64,000 nt of DNA from Crocinitomix sp044361315 (GCA_044361315.1 JBIKJA010000012.1:62001-126000); one strand, 5' to 3'. Positions 1 through 8,601 are shown, counted from the stretch's first letter. The notes: generated by a model not told the origin, from the letters alone. Numbers and translations are program-made.

Positions 1-353
1 TGCATAAAATTTGCACTTGCCTTTAAATCTGGATAAGCTTCAACTTGCAATCTAAAGCCAGACATCGCAGATGCCATCATGCCTTCTGCGGCAATTTTAT
101 CTGGTATTGTTTGCGCCGACATCGATTGATTTCTAGCTTCGGTGATGCGGGTAAGTACCTCGCTTTCGTGGTTCATATATCCCTTAACTGCTCCCATTAA
201 CTGAGGAATCAAATCATTTCGTTGTTTTAACTGAACATCAATGTCTGCAAACGCATTTTCTCTTCCATTTTTCAACGAAACCAAACGGTTATTTATTGAT
301 ACAATCCAAATAATCATCAATAATACGCCTAAACCAATAAGTAAACCCACCAT
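1..353 (-). CDS. lemA: LemA family protein (3' end outside window)
   Basis: The reverse strand reads an N-terminal hydrophobic segment (residues 2-20), then the typical LemA stretch with NRLVSLKNGRENAFADIDVQ and QRNDLIPQLMGAVKGYM, followed by a coiled helical region. LemA proteins are membrane-anchored helical proteins of uncertain role. About 117 residues are visible and the C-terminus runs off the left edge. The start is the ATG at 353, preceded by a good -7 box at 375-382. The family call is firm; the cellular role is not known. Confidence 0.88.
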   Translation of the reverse strand, partial: MVGLLIGLGVLLMIIWIVSINNRLVSLKNGRENAFADIDVQLKQRNDLIPQLMGAVKGYMNHESEVLTRITEARNQSMSAQTIPDKIAAEGMMASAMSGFRLQVEAYPDLKASANFM

Positions 354-374
354 AATTTTATAAATTTTATTATA

Positions 375-382
375 CAAAAGTA
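375..382 (-). promoter_or_regulatory. -7 box of lemA promoter
   Basis: The minus strand reads TACTTTTG, a perfect match to the Bacteroidota -7 consensus TAnnTTTG, 21 nt upstream of the lemA ATG. Confidence 0.6.
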
Positions 383-430
383 AAAATAGTATAATAAATA
401 GAATAATCTTAAAAAAATTCAAACAAAAAA

Positions 431-455
431 AAACCACCCATTTTAAGGGTGGTTT
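431..455 (-). terminator. Rho-independent terminator of fsa
   Basis: A 9-bp stem (AAACCACCC / GGGTGGTTT) with a short loop is followed on the minus strand by a run of T. It lies 20 nt after the fsa stop codon and separates fsa from lemA. Confidence 0.85.
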
Positions 456-475
456 TTAAGTCAAACATTTATGGT

Positions 476-1132
476 TTATTGGTTTCCTTTTTTATAATCA
501 GCCAAAAATTGGGCTAAACCTGAATCTGTTAAAGGGTGCTTTAACAATCCTGTAATCGCGCTTAAAGGCCCTGTCATTACATCAGCCCCAATTTCTGCAC
601 AGCCAATAATGTGCATCGAATGTCTGACTGACGCAGCAAGAATTTGCGTTTCAAACATATAATTGTCGTAAATCAACCTAATTTGTGCAATTAAATCGAG
701 TCCGTTCGAAGAAATATCATCCAAACGACCAACAAAAGGTGAAAGATAGGTTGCGCCTGCTTTCGCAGCCAAAATAGCTTGACCTGCCGAAAAAACAAGC
801 GTACAATTCGTTTTAATTCCTTTATCTGAAAAATATTTAATCGCTTTAATTCCGTCTTTTGTCATCGGAATTTTCACCACAATATTTGGGTGTAACGAAG
901 CCAAGTTCTCGCCTTCACGAATCATTCCTTCCAAGTCAGTAGCAATTACTTCGGCACTTACATCGCCGTCCACAATATTACAAATGTCCACATAATGTTT
1001 TAGAATTCTGTCAGTTCCAGTAATTCCTTCTTTCGCCATTAATGAGGGGTTGGTGGTCACACCGTCCAAAATCCCTAGGTCATTAGCTTCGCGAATTTCA
1101 TCCAAATTTGCCGTGTCAATAAAAAATTTCAT
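476..1132 (-). CDS. fsa: Transaldolase / fructose-6-phosphate aldolase family protein
   Basis: A short (218 residue) TalC/FSA-type class I aldolase. It begins MKFFIDTANLDEI, contains GVTTNPSLMAKEG near residue 25, the Schiff-base lysine in VVKIPMT (K87), and the family tail PLSAITGLL...HPLTDSGL. These enzymes act in the cytosol on fructose 6-phosphate or in transaldol transfer in the pentose phosphate pathway; which reaction applies here cannot be decided from sequence. The ATG at 1132 was chosen over one 8 codons upstream because the family starts with MKFFIDTA. A TATCTTTG box precedes it and a terminator follows, so it is a single-gene unit. Confidence 0.9.
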   Translation of the reverse strand: MKFFIDTANLDEIREANDLGILDGVTTNPSLMAKEGITGTDRILKHYVDICNIVDGDVSAEVIATDLEGMIREGENLASLHPNIVVKIPMTKDGIKAIKYFSDKGIKTNCTLVFSAGQAILAAKAGATYLSPFVGRLDDISSNGLDLIAQIRLIYDNYMFETQILAASVRHSMHIIGCAEIGADVMTGPLSAITGLLKHPLTDSGLAQFLADYKKGNQ

Positions 1133-1153
1133 TTTAAGCCGTTTTAGTTTTTG

Positions 1154-1161
1154 CAAAGATA
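1154..1161 (-). promoter_or_regulatory. -7 box of fsa promoter
   Basis: The minus strand reads TATCTTTG, a perfect TAnnTTTG box, 21 nt before the fsa ATG. It overlaps the first codons of an upstream in-frame extension, which supports the downstream start. Confidence 0.7.
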
Positions 1162-1263
1162 CACTTTGAAAAGCCTTTTCTTCGAAAAATTATTAACAGA
1201 ATATACACGGAATCAGCCTTAAAATCTTTTCAAGGATCTTCTTCTAAAAAATATTGTTTTTAG

Positions 1264-1500
1264 GTGCTCGAGTTAGGTGTGGTGTTTTTTGGGCGCCCCC
1301 AGACATTCCGTCCCCAACGAGTTGGGAATCGGGATGGCTGGGTCAGGCTCGCCGGCCTCGCTTTATTGCCGAAATCGGACAATAAGAGCTCAAACAATGC
1401 CTCTGATCCTTGGCGCTCCTCCCTATTCGACTTCGCAAATCCCTGACCATTTAAATTTGCAGGATCAATATTTTGGATTTTCTTCCTTTAACCGTCACGA
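1264..1500. repeat. GC-rich intergenic repeat element A, next to RAYT
   Basis: This block is far richer in G+C than its surroundings and has no credible gene. It holds hairpins: CCCAAC-GAG-TTGGG near 1314-1326, and at 1363-1385 TTATTGCCGA paired with TCGGACAATAA (one bulged base). GC-rich hairpin blocks beside a RAYT gene are typical of REP-like elements moved by RAYT transposases. That this is one is inference from position and composition; element limits are approximate. Confidence 0.5.
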
Positions 1501-1503
1501 TCT

Positions 1504-2067
1504 TTATTGATTAATTTGAAATTTATCCTTGTTCCAATTTAAAGGATTGTTTGCAATATAGGTCTGTATCCGCTGAAATGACTCGTTATCGCGAATAATA
1601 TGGTCGTGAAAACGCGATTGCCAGGCAAAATCTGCATGAATTTTTCGGGCGTTTATTGTCACAATTCGTTTGAATTGGTTAATAATGGAACCAATCGAAT
1701 TGGGTTTCCATTTTTCGTTTTTTCCACCATTTTTTTTAATGGGTGGGGTTGGGGTAGAGACGCCCAAATTGGGCGTCTCTAAGGGCGGGGGGATGGATTC
1801 ATTTATAATTAATATTCCATGAAAATGGTTAGGCATTACCACAAAATTACCCAATTCCACAAATGGGAAATGGGCGGGTATTTCCATCCAAAATTTTTCG
1901 GCCAATTGTCCTGTTTCATTCAAATGCATTTCGTTGCCTATAATTTCACCAAATAAATGTGCCCTGTTATGGGTGCAAATGGTTATAAAATAGGCGCCTT
2001 TACTACTATAATCCCAATTTTGAAATCGGGCAGATGGTATCCGATATTTATTTTTGAATTTATCCAT
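1504..2067 (-). CDS. REP-associated tyrosine transposase (RAYT, IS200/Y1 family)
   Basis: A 187-residue single-domain Y1 transposase. The N-terminus has RFQNWDYSSKGAYFITICTH; the metal-binding HUH-type motif is PNHFHGI near residue 80; the likely catalytic tyrosine is in QTYIANNPLNW near the C-terminus, with SRFHDHIIRD before it. RAYTs process single-stranded REP hairpins and are usually single-copy, not self-mobile ISs. A proline-rich insert (about residues 92-110) includes a perfect DNA palindrome that codes TPNLGVST. The gene lies directly downstream of GC-rich repeat A. The ORF is intact and the catalytic motifs are present. Confidence 0.9.
   Translation of the reverse strand: MDKFKNKYRIPSARFQNWDYSSKGAYFITICTHNRAHLFGEIIGNEMHLNETGQLAEKFWMEIPAHFPFVELGNFVVMPNHFHGILIINESIPPPLETPNLGVSTPTPPIKKNGGKNEKWKPNSIGSIINQFKRIVTINARKIHADFAWQSRFHDHIIRDNESFQRIQTYIANNPLNWNKDKFQINQ
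1756..1780. repeat. Perfect 25-bp palindrome inside the RAYT coding sequence
   Basis: Twelve-base arms (AGAGACGCCCAA / TTGGGCGTCTCT) flank a single central A. The palindrome keeps the transposase frame and codes ETPNLGVS in the variable linker between the HUH motif and the C-terminal helix. It looks like a small palindromic repeat inserted into the gene. Confidence 0.8.
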
Positions 2068-2423
2068 TTCTGTAGCGATACACTAAAATAATGAAATATT
2101 GTGAGATTTACGTTTTACTATTTGCAGAAAACCTTTTTAATTGGTTTATGCCGAATTAGAATGTTTATTTGGTTTCTTGAAACATCCGATGCTTCTTATA
2201 GTATCAAAGAAATAACGCGGTGGTTTAATTATAATTTGGTGATAAATTTCACTGAATTTAGAATTGGAATTGGTGCTGAACGAATTTATTGGGCTGGGAT
2301 GTGCGGGGCGCGTTAGTGGTTGTACTGTTGTTTGAGTTCCTTTCGTCAAGAAAGAACGAGCAGGGAAAACACGTTAAAACGCCCAAAAAAATCATGAAAA
2401 TATGGAAGGACTTACATGAAACG
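2068..2423. other. Intergenic stretch without a supported gene
   Basis: Short open frames on both strands here have no start context, no family features and overlap each other. A small GC-rich patch near 2290-2330 may belong to the repeat material around the RAYT gene. I see no further structure. Confidence 0.4.
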
Positions 2424-2459
2424 AAAAAAGGATTCTCCAATTACTTAGAAAATCCTTTT
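2424..2459 (-). terminator. Terminator-like hairpin downstream of SRP RNA
   Basis: AAAAGGATT at 2426-2434 pairs with AATCCTTTT at 2451-2459, followed on the minus strand by six T. It lies 30 nt beyond the SRP RNA 3' end and could end read-through from that gene. Confidence 0.5.
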
Positions 2460-2489
2460 AATATGCTAGTGATGAATGTTAAAAAAAGT

Positions 2490-2584
2490 GGGTAAGCTAC
2501 CTGTATCGCACCGCTCAACCATCTACCCTTGCTGCGTTCCCACCCTGGGGGATTAAACAGGAGCTGGTCGTACAGGACTTACCC
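2490..2584 (-). ncRNA. ffs: Signal recognition particle RNA, small bacterial (4.5S) type
   Basis: The minus strand gives an RNA of about 95 nt whose ends pair (GGGTAAG with CTTACCC, then CCTGTA with TACAGG). The apical region has the conserved GGAA tetraloop closed by GTG/CGC and the asymmetric internal loop with AGCA (GTGGGAACGCAGCA). This is the Ffh-binding helix 8 of SRP RNA, which works with Ffh and FtsY in co-translational membrane targeting. A TAATTTTG box ends exactly 4 nt before the first G, and a T run follows the last C. Confidence 0.93.
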
Positions 2585-2588
2585 GGTA

Positions 2589-2596
2589 CAAAATTA
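2589..2596 (-). promoter_or_regulatory. -7 box of SRP RNA promoter
   Basis: The minus strand reads TAATTTTG, then TACC, then the first G of the SRP RNA terminal stem. Because the RNA 5' end is fixed by its structure, this gives a local measure of box-to-start spacing: four bases between the G of the box and +1. Confidence 0.75.
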
Positions 2597-2661
2597 GGAA
2601 AAGAAACGCAATAACCTTACTTATTCTAATATTTTTTGTGAAAATTGGCTAAAAATTGGGG

Positions 2662-3675
2662 TTATTCGTAAAAGGACATCATTTGTTGAACGCGGTTTTT
2701 AATTTCTGACCGAAGTGATTTTGGCTTAATAACTTCCAACTGTGCACCGTATGAAAGAAAGGTCATTTTCAATTCTTCGGAAACGATCACTTTTAATGTA
2801 AAGGTATTGCGAGAGTTGCCCTCTTTAATTAATTGCTGACTGGCATGTAGCGGTTGTGTCATCAAATATTTTGCCCCTAATTTGTCAATTTTAAATTCTA
2901 CCAAATCTGGTTCGTTTTCGTTCGCCGTAATTCCAATTGAGTTTTTGAAAAAATTATCCGGATTAAAATCAATTGGTTGGAAGTAGTTTCGATCGTTTAG
3001 GACAAGACTTTCTATACGATCCAATCCAAAAGTCATCACTTTTTGTCGTTCTAAATCAAAACAAATTAAATACCACCTGTTTCTATATTCTTTTAATAAT
3101 AAGGGTAAAACTTCGCGATCTTTGCCTTTGTCGCTCGAAAAACTGCGGTATAAAAAAGTGACAATGATTTTTTCCTTAATCGCTTTTAAAAATTCAGGTA
3201 GCATTTCATTTCCACCAGCACTTTCGTGTACGGTTTCAAATTGCACAAAATTATCTACTGATTCTTCGAGCGGGTTGGATGCAATATGGACACGGTCAAA
3301 TATTTTATCAATGGCAAACCCAAATTGCTTAAAAAGTCCAACGTGACGAAATTGCATTAAAGTACTGGACGCAAATTTTATCGCTTCAATATCATCTTCT
3401 GACAACGGAATTTTATCAATTGAATAGGTAGGGTCTGCATAATAATACCCTTTGTAAATTTTACTGTATTTAATAGGAGCGTCAAATTCATCTCGCATCG
3501 ATCGCATGTCCTTTTCAATGGTTGAATCACAAATATCCTCGCCAACATCACTTCCGTAAAGCGCTTCCTCACATGCTTTTCGGAGGTTTTCTTTGGTTGG
3601 GTAAGGTGCGTATTTGTTTCCAATGCATCGATCAATTACCCGATACCTGATTTGAGCATTTTTAATTCTTGACAT
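2662..3675 (-). CDS. WYL-domain transcriptional regulator
   Basis: A 337-residue protein with an N-terminal winged-helix-like region (residues 1-75, with STIEKDMRSMRDEF as the recognition-helix area), and a central to C-terminal WYL domain (about 150-240, with VTFLYRSFSS...REVLPLLLKEYRNRWYLICFD). The C-terminal WCX region follows. WYL proteins bind ligands or nucleic acid and regulate transcription, often in stress or defence contexts. No target operon is evident: the neighbours are SRP RNA and a divergent NlpC/P60 gene. The ORF is full length and intact. Confidence 0.85.
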   Translation of the reverse strand: MSRIKNAQIRYRVIDRCIGNKYAPYPTKENLRKACEEALYGSDVGEDICDSTIEKDMRSMRDEFDAPIKYSKIYKGYYYADPTYSIDKIPLSEDDIEAIKFASSTLMQFRHVGLFKQFGFAIDKIFDRVHIASNPLEESVDNFVQFETVHESAGGNEMLPEFLKAIKEKIIVTFLYRSFSSDKGKDREVLPLLLKEYRNRWYLICFDLERQKVMTFGLDRIESLVLNDRNYFQPIDFNPDNFFKNSIGITANENEPDLVEFKIDKLGAKYLMTQPLHASQQLIKEGNSRNTFTLKVIVSEELKMTFLSYGAQLEVIKPKSLRSEIKNRVQQMMSFYE

Positions 3676-3827
3676 TCCTTTTTTTATTTAGAACCTTATT
3701 TTATTAATTAGAATTGGAGCAAGTTATAAAAAAAATTAGCTGGTTTTACCAAAAAGCCAAACTGTTAAAAAAACTTAACATTTCTTATTTGCACCTTTCT
3801 TTTCAATCTTTCTTTTATGAGGTGGGT

Positions 3828-3835
3828 TAATTTTG
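3828..3835 (+). promoter_or_regulatory. -7 box 4 nt before the nlpC ATG (leaderless candidate)
   Basis: TAATTTTG is followed by TTGT and then the ATG at 3840. By the spacing seen at the SRP RNA gene, transcription would start on the A of the start codon. Confidence 0.55.
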
Positions 3836-3839
3836 TTGT

Positions 3840-4316
3840 ATGAAAATTTTATTGATAACATTCATTTCTTGTCTCTCGTTTTCATCTTTTGCAGAAGAAA
3901 GTCCCGCTGTTCGCGTGCATAACAGAGACAGTTTGATTCATTTTGCAGAACAATTTATTGGAACACCGTACAAATACGGTGGTAGTTCAACTGCTGGTTT
4001 TGATTGTTCTGGTTTTGTTCACTACGTTTTTAAACATTTTAATATTGGTGTTTCTCGCACCAGCAGTGGTTTTCAAGGACAAGGTATAGAAAGAGAAATG
4101 GAAGAGGCAGTAGTTGGTGATGTAATACTTTTTACCGGCACTAATTCAAGTGTTCGACAAATTGGGCATGTGGGAATTATTTATAAAAATGATAATGGGG
4201 TGATTGATTTTATTCACAGTAGTTCCTCTAAAAATCATTGGGGTGTAACAATAACCCGCCTAAATGAAAGTGGTTATACCAAACGTTTTATGGGTGTAAT
4301 TGACCTTTTAAAATGA
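3840..4316 (+). CDS. NlpC/P60 family cell-wall endopeptidase, secreted
   Basis: A 158-residue protein with a signal peptide (residues 1-18, ending SSFAEES) and a single NlpC/P60 domain. The catalytic cysteine is in the family motif GGSSTAGFDCSGFVHYV; the histidine is in IGHVGIIY; a second polar residue follows near HSSSSKNHWG. Such enzymes cleave peptide bonds in peptidoglycan stems in the periplasm or at the surface. It overlaps the next gene by 4 bp (ATGA), so the two are co-translated. The start codon is 4 nt after a -7 box. Confidence 0.9.
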   Translation: MKILLITFISCLSFSSFAEESPAVRVHNRDSLIHFAEQFIGTPYKYGGSSTAGFDCSGFVHYVFKHFNIGVSRTSSGFQGQGIEREMEEAVVGDVILFTGTNSSVRQIGHVGIIYKNDNGVIDFIHSSSSKNHWGVTITRLNESGYTKRFMGVIDLLK

Positions 4317-4933
4317 AAACCTTTTCTTTAATTCCTCTTATTTTTTTCTTTTTAGTGAGTTGCTCAGGTTCTAACAAGGACATTGACGAATCTAATTTAA
4401 TTGAACAAGGGGAAATTAATACCATCGCTCACGCAGACACTTGTTTATGTGATTCGCTTATCAAAGATGCACAAGGAAACTTGACCCAAAATGACGAAAT
4501 ATTTACCGGGATTTGCACACACAATTATCCGAATTCGGACACTAAATACATGGTTAAAAGTATTTTAAAAGGCAAATTACATGGCAGTGTAAGTTATTAC
4601 GACCGTGAAGGAACACTTTTAATGACAGAGGTCTACTCAGAAGGTGAGCGTAAAAATTCTGGTATTGAAACAGCCTTATCGTGTAATTGTTCTGAATTAA
4701 AAGCGACCCAATTAATTGAACCTAAAATGAGTCAATTTTTTCTGAATGAGGTTCCATTTAACGGAAAGTGTATTGAGAAATATCCAAACAGCGATCAAAT
4801 TTATATGGAAATCAGCTATGTAAAGGGTTTTCTTCATGGCTTTACTACCTATTTTGATAAAAGGGGTAATGTGATGTACATGGAAAAGTATGAAAATGGA
4901 GTTTTACAAAAGGTAATTCAATCAGAAGACTAA
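4313..4933 (+). CDS. Lipoprotein with MORN/YwqK-like repeats
   Basis: A 206-residue protein with a lipoprotein signal (lipobox VSCS, Cys17). Two similar halves each hold a short cysteine-containing segment, a FTGIC or FNGKC strand, and a MORN/YwqK-like unit: GKLHGSVSYYDREGTLLMTE and then GFLHGFTTYFDKRGNVMYME. This repeat type is common in Bacteroidota surface lipoproteins; no enzymatic role is known. It is translationally coupled to the NlpC/P60 gene, which suggests a joint envelope job (inference). Its 3' end overlaps the convergent gene by 4 bp. Confidence 0.75.
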   Translation: MKTFSLIPLIFFFLVSCSGSNKDIDESNLIEQGEINTIAHADTCLCDSLIKDAQGNLTQNDEIFTGICTHNYPNSDTKYMVKSILKGKLHGSVSYYDREGTLLMTEVYSEGERKNSGIETALSCNCSELKATQLIEPKMSQFFLNEVPFNGKCIEKYPNSDQIYMEISYVKGFLHGFTTYFDKRGNVMYMEKYENGVLQKVIQSED

Positions 4934-6366
4934 CCCGGAACACCTGCTGATTTAACGAATTTTTCTTCGCGGTAACCAAAGAGTTGATAGAATTTAATTG
5001 CTTTCATCACACTATCAGGGACATCATCTTCCCAATTTTGGACGCCCGAATGAATTTTAGATAAAACATCATCGGACAAAATATGCAATAAATTCTTGTT
5101 AAAATTCTCAATTTTGGCCAACTTATTTGTCTTTAACATATAATCCAATAATCCAAGTAAATGATCTGGAATTACAAAATTGTCGAGGTTATATAATCCT
5201 CCTGTTTCAACATCAATGGCTGGGTAAACAAACATTTTTACATTGTGTCCAAATCCTCTACCAAAAGCTTCTAACAAGCCTCCTTTTAGGGTATTGTAAT
5301 ACTTTTCATCAAAGATTGTTTGAAGATTATAAATCCCCAATAAAACACCAATCTTTTTATTTTGAGTGATAGAGGATAGATACTCGATCATCTTGTAATG
5401 TTTCAAATAATTACTGATCATTACCGTATACCCCATCGAACATAACAACTCAGCACGATCAATAAAATCAGAATCTGATATTTTTCCATCGGCTGTTAAA
5501 TCCTTCAATGTTAACTCCAATAAAATACAGGTATTTGCTTCTTCCACATCCTCCTCAGCCAAATATTGTTTTAAACCTGATTCAATCATATCCACGTGCA
5601 CCTTTGTCATTGGACGAAACCGACCTCTGGTTAAAAGCACATTTTTTTTGTACAAGGCGGTTGATGGTTGCAAGACGGCACCTGATTGGTCAAACATCGT
5701 TGCATCGGTTAAGCCCATCTTTACCAATTTTAAGGCGATTACCCTGTTATCCAATTTCTGCAAATCTGGTCCCAACACCCGTAACATATCAATTTCCACA
5801 CGCGAACGTGGTAAACGATACGTTAACGCCTCTAAAAATTTTTCAATAGAGCCATGTTCGAAATAGGCGGCATGCAATAAATTCACCCCTAAAATTCCCA
5901 ATGCTTCTTGTTGTCCTTTGTGATTTGAGTCGTGCATTTTAATATGCATCACGATTTCGTTCGGTGCTTGATTAATTGCATCTTGGAACTTTAACCCAAT
6001 CCAGCCATGTCCTTGATTTGTTTTATGGTAGTTAAGCGACTCCACGGTATTTGCAAATGCGAAAAATCTGCTGGTGTCTGCCCTTTCAAACAATGTTTCC
6101 TCCAACATTGCGTATTCTTTTTCAAGCATTTGCAAAAGTCGATCCTCGCAAACATAACGCTGACATTTTCCATACAAACTATCGCTCACTTTCATATCAT
6201 AAGCTGAGTGTGTATAAGCAATGGTGCCTGATGACCCACCAGCTTTAAAAAAATTTGCTGCTACCTCTTGGCCTGCTCCAATTTCTGCAAATGAACCGTA
6301 AATGTCACTTGTTAAATTAATTTTTAAGGCTTTCTCCTCTGTAGTCAATCTTCGTTGTTCTGACAT
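4930..6366 (-). CDS. Conserved protein of unknown function (large Bacteroidota family)
   Basis: A 478-residue soluble protein with no signal peptide or membrane segment. It opens with the strongly conserved block TTEEKALKINLTSDIYGSFAEIGAGQEV and the glycine-rich FFKAGGSSGTIAYTHSAYD. From memory, relatives in Bacteroidota have been given misleading names such as TonB-dependent receptor or nicotinate-nucleotide adenylyltransferase; neither fits, since there is no barrel, plug or nucleotidyl-transferase HxGH motif. It carries its own promoter and is convergent with the MORN lipoprotein. I do not know its function. Confidence 0.8.
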   Translation of the reverse strand: MSEQRRLTTEEKALKINLTSDIYGSFAEIGAGQEVAANFFKAGGSSGTIAYTHSAYDMKVSDSLYGKCQRYVCEDRLLQMLEKEYAMLEETLFERADTSRFFAFANTVESLNYHKTNQGHGWIGLKFQDAINQAPNEIVMHIKMHDSNHKGQQEALGILGVNLLHAAYFEHGSIEKFLEALTYRLPRSRVEIDMLRVLGPDLQKLDNRVIALKLVKMGLTDATMFDQSGAVLQPSTALYKKNVLLTRGRFRPMTKVHVDMIESGLKQYLAEEDVEEANTCILLELTLKDLTADGKISDSDFIDRAELLCSMGYTVMISNYLKHYKMIEYLSSITQNKKIGVLLGIYNLQTIFDEKYYNTLKGGLLEAFGRGFGHNVKMFVYPAIDVETGGLYNLDNFVIPDHLLGLLDYMLKTNKLAKIENFNKNLLHILSDDVLSKIHSGVQNWEDDVPDSVMKAIKFYQLFGYREEKFVKSAGVPG

Positions 6367-6421
6367 GCTTTTCGACTTTAGTATGCTAATGACATCTCTT
6401 ATCTATAACGATATCTGCCTG

Positions 6422-6449
6422 CAAAATTACAAATTTTAAACTAAAACAA
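6422..6449 (-). promoter_or_regulatory. Promoter of the conserved unknown gene at 4930-6366
   Basis: On the minus strand a TTG (-33 type) at 6447-6449 is followed after 17 nt by TAATTTTG at 6422-6429. The leader to the ATG would be about 50 nt. Confidence 0.55.
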
Positions 6450-6465
6450 GCCGATTAAATTTTCG

Positions 6466-8601
6466 TTAAATAAAATCGGATGTTTTAAGCGACAAGCCAA
6501 TTCGCTTACGTTCAAGGTCTAAACTAACTACCACGGCATTAACTTCATCGTGTAAACTAATGCAGTCAGTTGGGTGAACCACATATTCATCTGCTAATTG
6601 TGTTTTGTGAATGAGTCCGTTTTCTTTAATGCCTATATTGACAAAAGCCCCAAAATCAGTTACATTGGTGACAATTCCAGAAATTCTCATCCCTATTTTC
6701 AAATCGCTAATCAACTTAATTGACGACGAAAACTCCACCGCCTTTGCCTTTTTACGTGGATCAATACCGGGTTTTTCTAATTCTTGAAAGATATCATTGA
6801 TTGTGTATTTTCCAAGTTTTTCTTCGATGGTTGCGCCAACTTTTTGTCGAATCAAGGTTACTTTTTCTCTATTTCCAATTACCTCCGCTAATTCAAACCC
6901 CGCTTGTTTAATTTGATTGCGCACGAGTGCATAATTTTCTGGATGAACAGCGCTATTGTCCAATGGTTCAACGCCATTTCTCACTCGCAAAAAACCAGCA
7001 CTTTGTTGAAAAGCAATTGCGCCAAGTCGCGGTACTTTTTTTAATTCTTCTCGCGATTTGAATTGACCGATTTCACTTCGATAACTGACGATACTTTCTG
7101 CCAATTTTGGCCCCAATCCCGCCACGTAAGACAAAAGATATTTAGATGCGGTATTCAAATTCACACCTACTCTATTCACCGCCGTGACCACCACCTGATC
7201 TAATTGTTTCTGTAATTTGTGTTGATTGACATCGTGTTGATATTGTCCTACACCCAATGATTTTGGATCAATTTTTACCAATTCAGCCAACGGATCCATC
7301 AACCGTCTTCCAATAGAAACTGCACCGCGAACCGTGATATCAAATTCGGGAAATTCTTCTCGAGCAATTTTAGAAGCCGAATAAATCGATGCCCCATCTT
7401 CACGAACGGAATATACTTCCACTTGTCGATCAAAGCGAAGGTGTTTAATTAATGCCTCCGTCTCTCTCCCTGCAGTTCCATCTCCAATGGCAATGACTTC
7501 AATTTTGTACATTTCAACGAGCTGGCTAATTTTGGCGATTGATTTTGATTGCTCCTTTTGCGGTGGATGCGGGTAAATATTACAATTGGTTAATAAATCA
7601 CCATTCTCATCAATACATACCACTTTGCAACCCGATTTAAAACCAGGATCAATGGCAAGAATTCGTTTAGCTCCAATCGGAGAAGCCAACAAAAGTTTTT
7701 CTAAATTTTTAGAAAAAGTAGCAATCGACTGATCATCCGCCAATGCTTTGTAATGATTCTTTGTCTCTGTTTCAAGCGCAGGTTGCAAAAGCCGTTTATA
7801 GGCATCAAGCACCGTTTTTTGAACAATTTCGCCGGCAAAATTTTGTTGTTTCACAAAAAAACGGTTCATCCAAGCAATTGTTTGTTCTTTATTTGGTTCG
7901 ATTTTAATCCGCAGAAACCCGTCTTCCCATCCTCGCAATAAGGCCAATAATCGGTACGAAGGACAATTAGAGAGTCGTTGAGAAAAATCAAAAAAATCGC
8001 GGTACTTATCCGCTTCTGCTTCTTTTGCTAGGATAAGTTTTGACGTAATGACAGCGTGCTCGATAAATGAAGCTCTAAGGCGTTCACGAACAATTAAGTT
8101 TTCATTCATCCAATCCGCCATAATGGCCATTGCGCCTTCAATGGCGGATTCAGCAGAAGGGAAATTTTTACTCACAAAACGTTCCGCGGATCGAATTGTA
8201 TCCTCGTTGCCTTGTTTCATGATGATTTTTGCCAAGGTATCTAAGCCTGCATTTAAAGCAAGTTCGACTTTGGTTTTTCGCTTGGTTTTGTAGGGTAGAT
8301 ACAAATCTTCCAACACATTTAAATCAAACGAATTGGTGATTTTTTCGACCAATCCCTCCACCTTTATCCCCTTTTCTGCTAGAACATCTAAAATGTGTTT
8401 TTTTCGCTTCAAGATTTCATCAAATTGCGATGAAGCGTCTTGAATTTTCGAAATCTCTACTTCGTCCAAATTCCCAGTTTGTTCTTTTCTGTAGCGCGCA
8501 ATAAAAGGAATCGTTCCTCCTTCGTCTAAAAGTTGTACGGTTTTTTGAATGGCATCTGCGGGCAAATTGGTAACTTGTCCAATGTATTTTTCTCTTGTCA
8601 T
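6466..8601 (-). CDS. tex: Tex family RNA-binding protein with S1 domain
   Basis: A 711-residue full-length Tex homologue. The helical Tex N-domain holds GGTIPFIARYRKEQTGNLDE (residues 28-47); a YqgF/RNase H-like domain starts at RILAIDPGFKSGCKV (about 320); helix-hairpin-helix units include YVAGLGPKLAESIVSYR; and the C-terminal S1 RNA-binding domain has KIGMRISGIVTNVTDFGAFV. Tex is a cytosolic nucleic-acid-binding protein linked to transcription and RNA metabolism. It is monocistronic, with a TAAATTTG box at 8638-8645 in the short region shared with the divergent CoA-transferase gene. Confidence 0.95.
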   Translation of the reverse strand: MTREKYIGQVTNLPADAIQKTVQLLDEGGTIPFIARYRKEQTGNLDEVEISKIQDASSQFDEILKRKKHILDVLAEKGIKVEGLVEKITNSFDLNVLEDLYLPYKTKRKTKVELALNAGLDTLAKIIMKQGNEDTIRSAERFVSKNFPSAESAIEGAMAIMADWMNENLIVRERLRASFIEHAVITSKLILAKEAEADKYRDFFDFSQRLSNCPSYRLLALLRGWEDGFLRIKIEPNKEQTIAWMNRFFVKQQNFAGEIVQKTVLDAYKRLLQPALETETKNHYKALADDQSIATFSKNLEKLLLASPIGAKRILAIDPGFKSGCKVVCIDENGDLLTNCNIYPHPPQKEQSKSIAKISQLVEMYKIEVIAIGDGTAGRETEALIKHLRFDRQVEVYSVREDGASIYSASKIAREEFPEFDITVRGAVSIGRRLMDPLAELVKIDPKSLGVGQYQHDVNQHKLQKQLDQVVVTAVNRVGVNLNTASKYLLSYVAGLGPKLAESIVSYRSEIGQFKSREELKKVPRLGAIAFQQSAGFLRVRNGVEPLDNSAVHPENYALVRNQIKQAGFELAEVIGNREKVTLIRQKVGATIEEKLGKYTINDIFQELEKPGIDPRKKAKAVEFSSSIKLISDLKIGMRISGIVTNVTDFGAFVNIGIKENGLIHKTQLADEYVVHPTDCISLHDEVNAVVVSLDLERKRIGLSLKTSDFI

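Noticed and set aside
1264..1510. Two overlapping plus-strand frames of 60 and 77 codons
   Set aside because: They lie in GC-rich repeat A, use different frames of the same bases and have no protein-like features.
2101..2495. Two short plus-strand open frames and overlapping minus-strand frames between the RAYT gene and SRP RNA
   Set aside because: They overlap one another, lack promoter boxes and family features, and the second runs into the SRP RNA gene.
5508..5866. Plus-strand frames of 113 and 72 codons
   Set aside because: They are antisense shadows of the conserved gene at 4930-6366.
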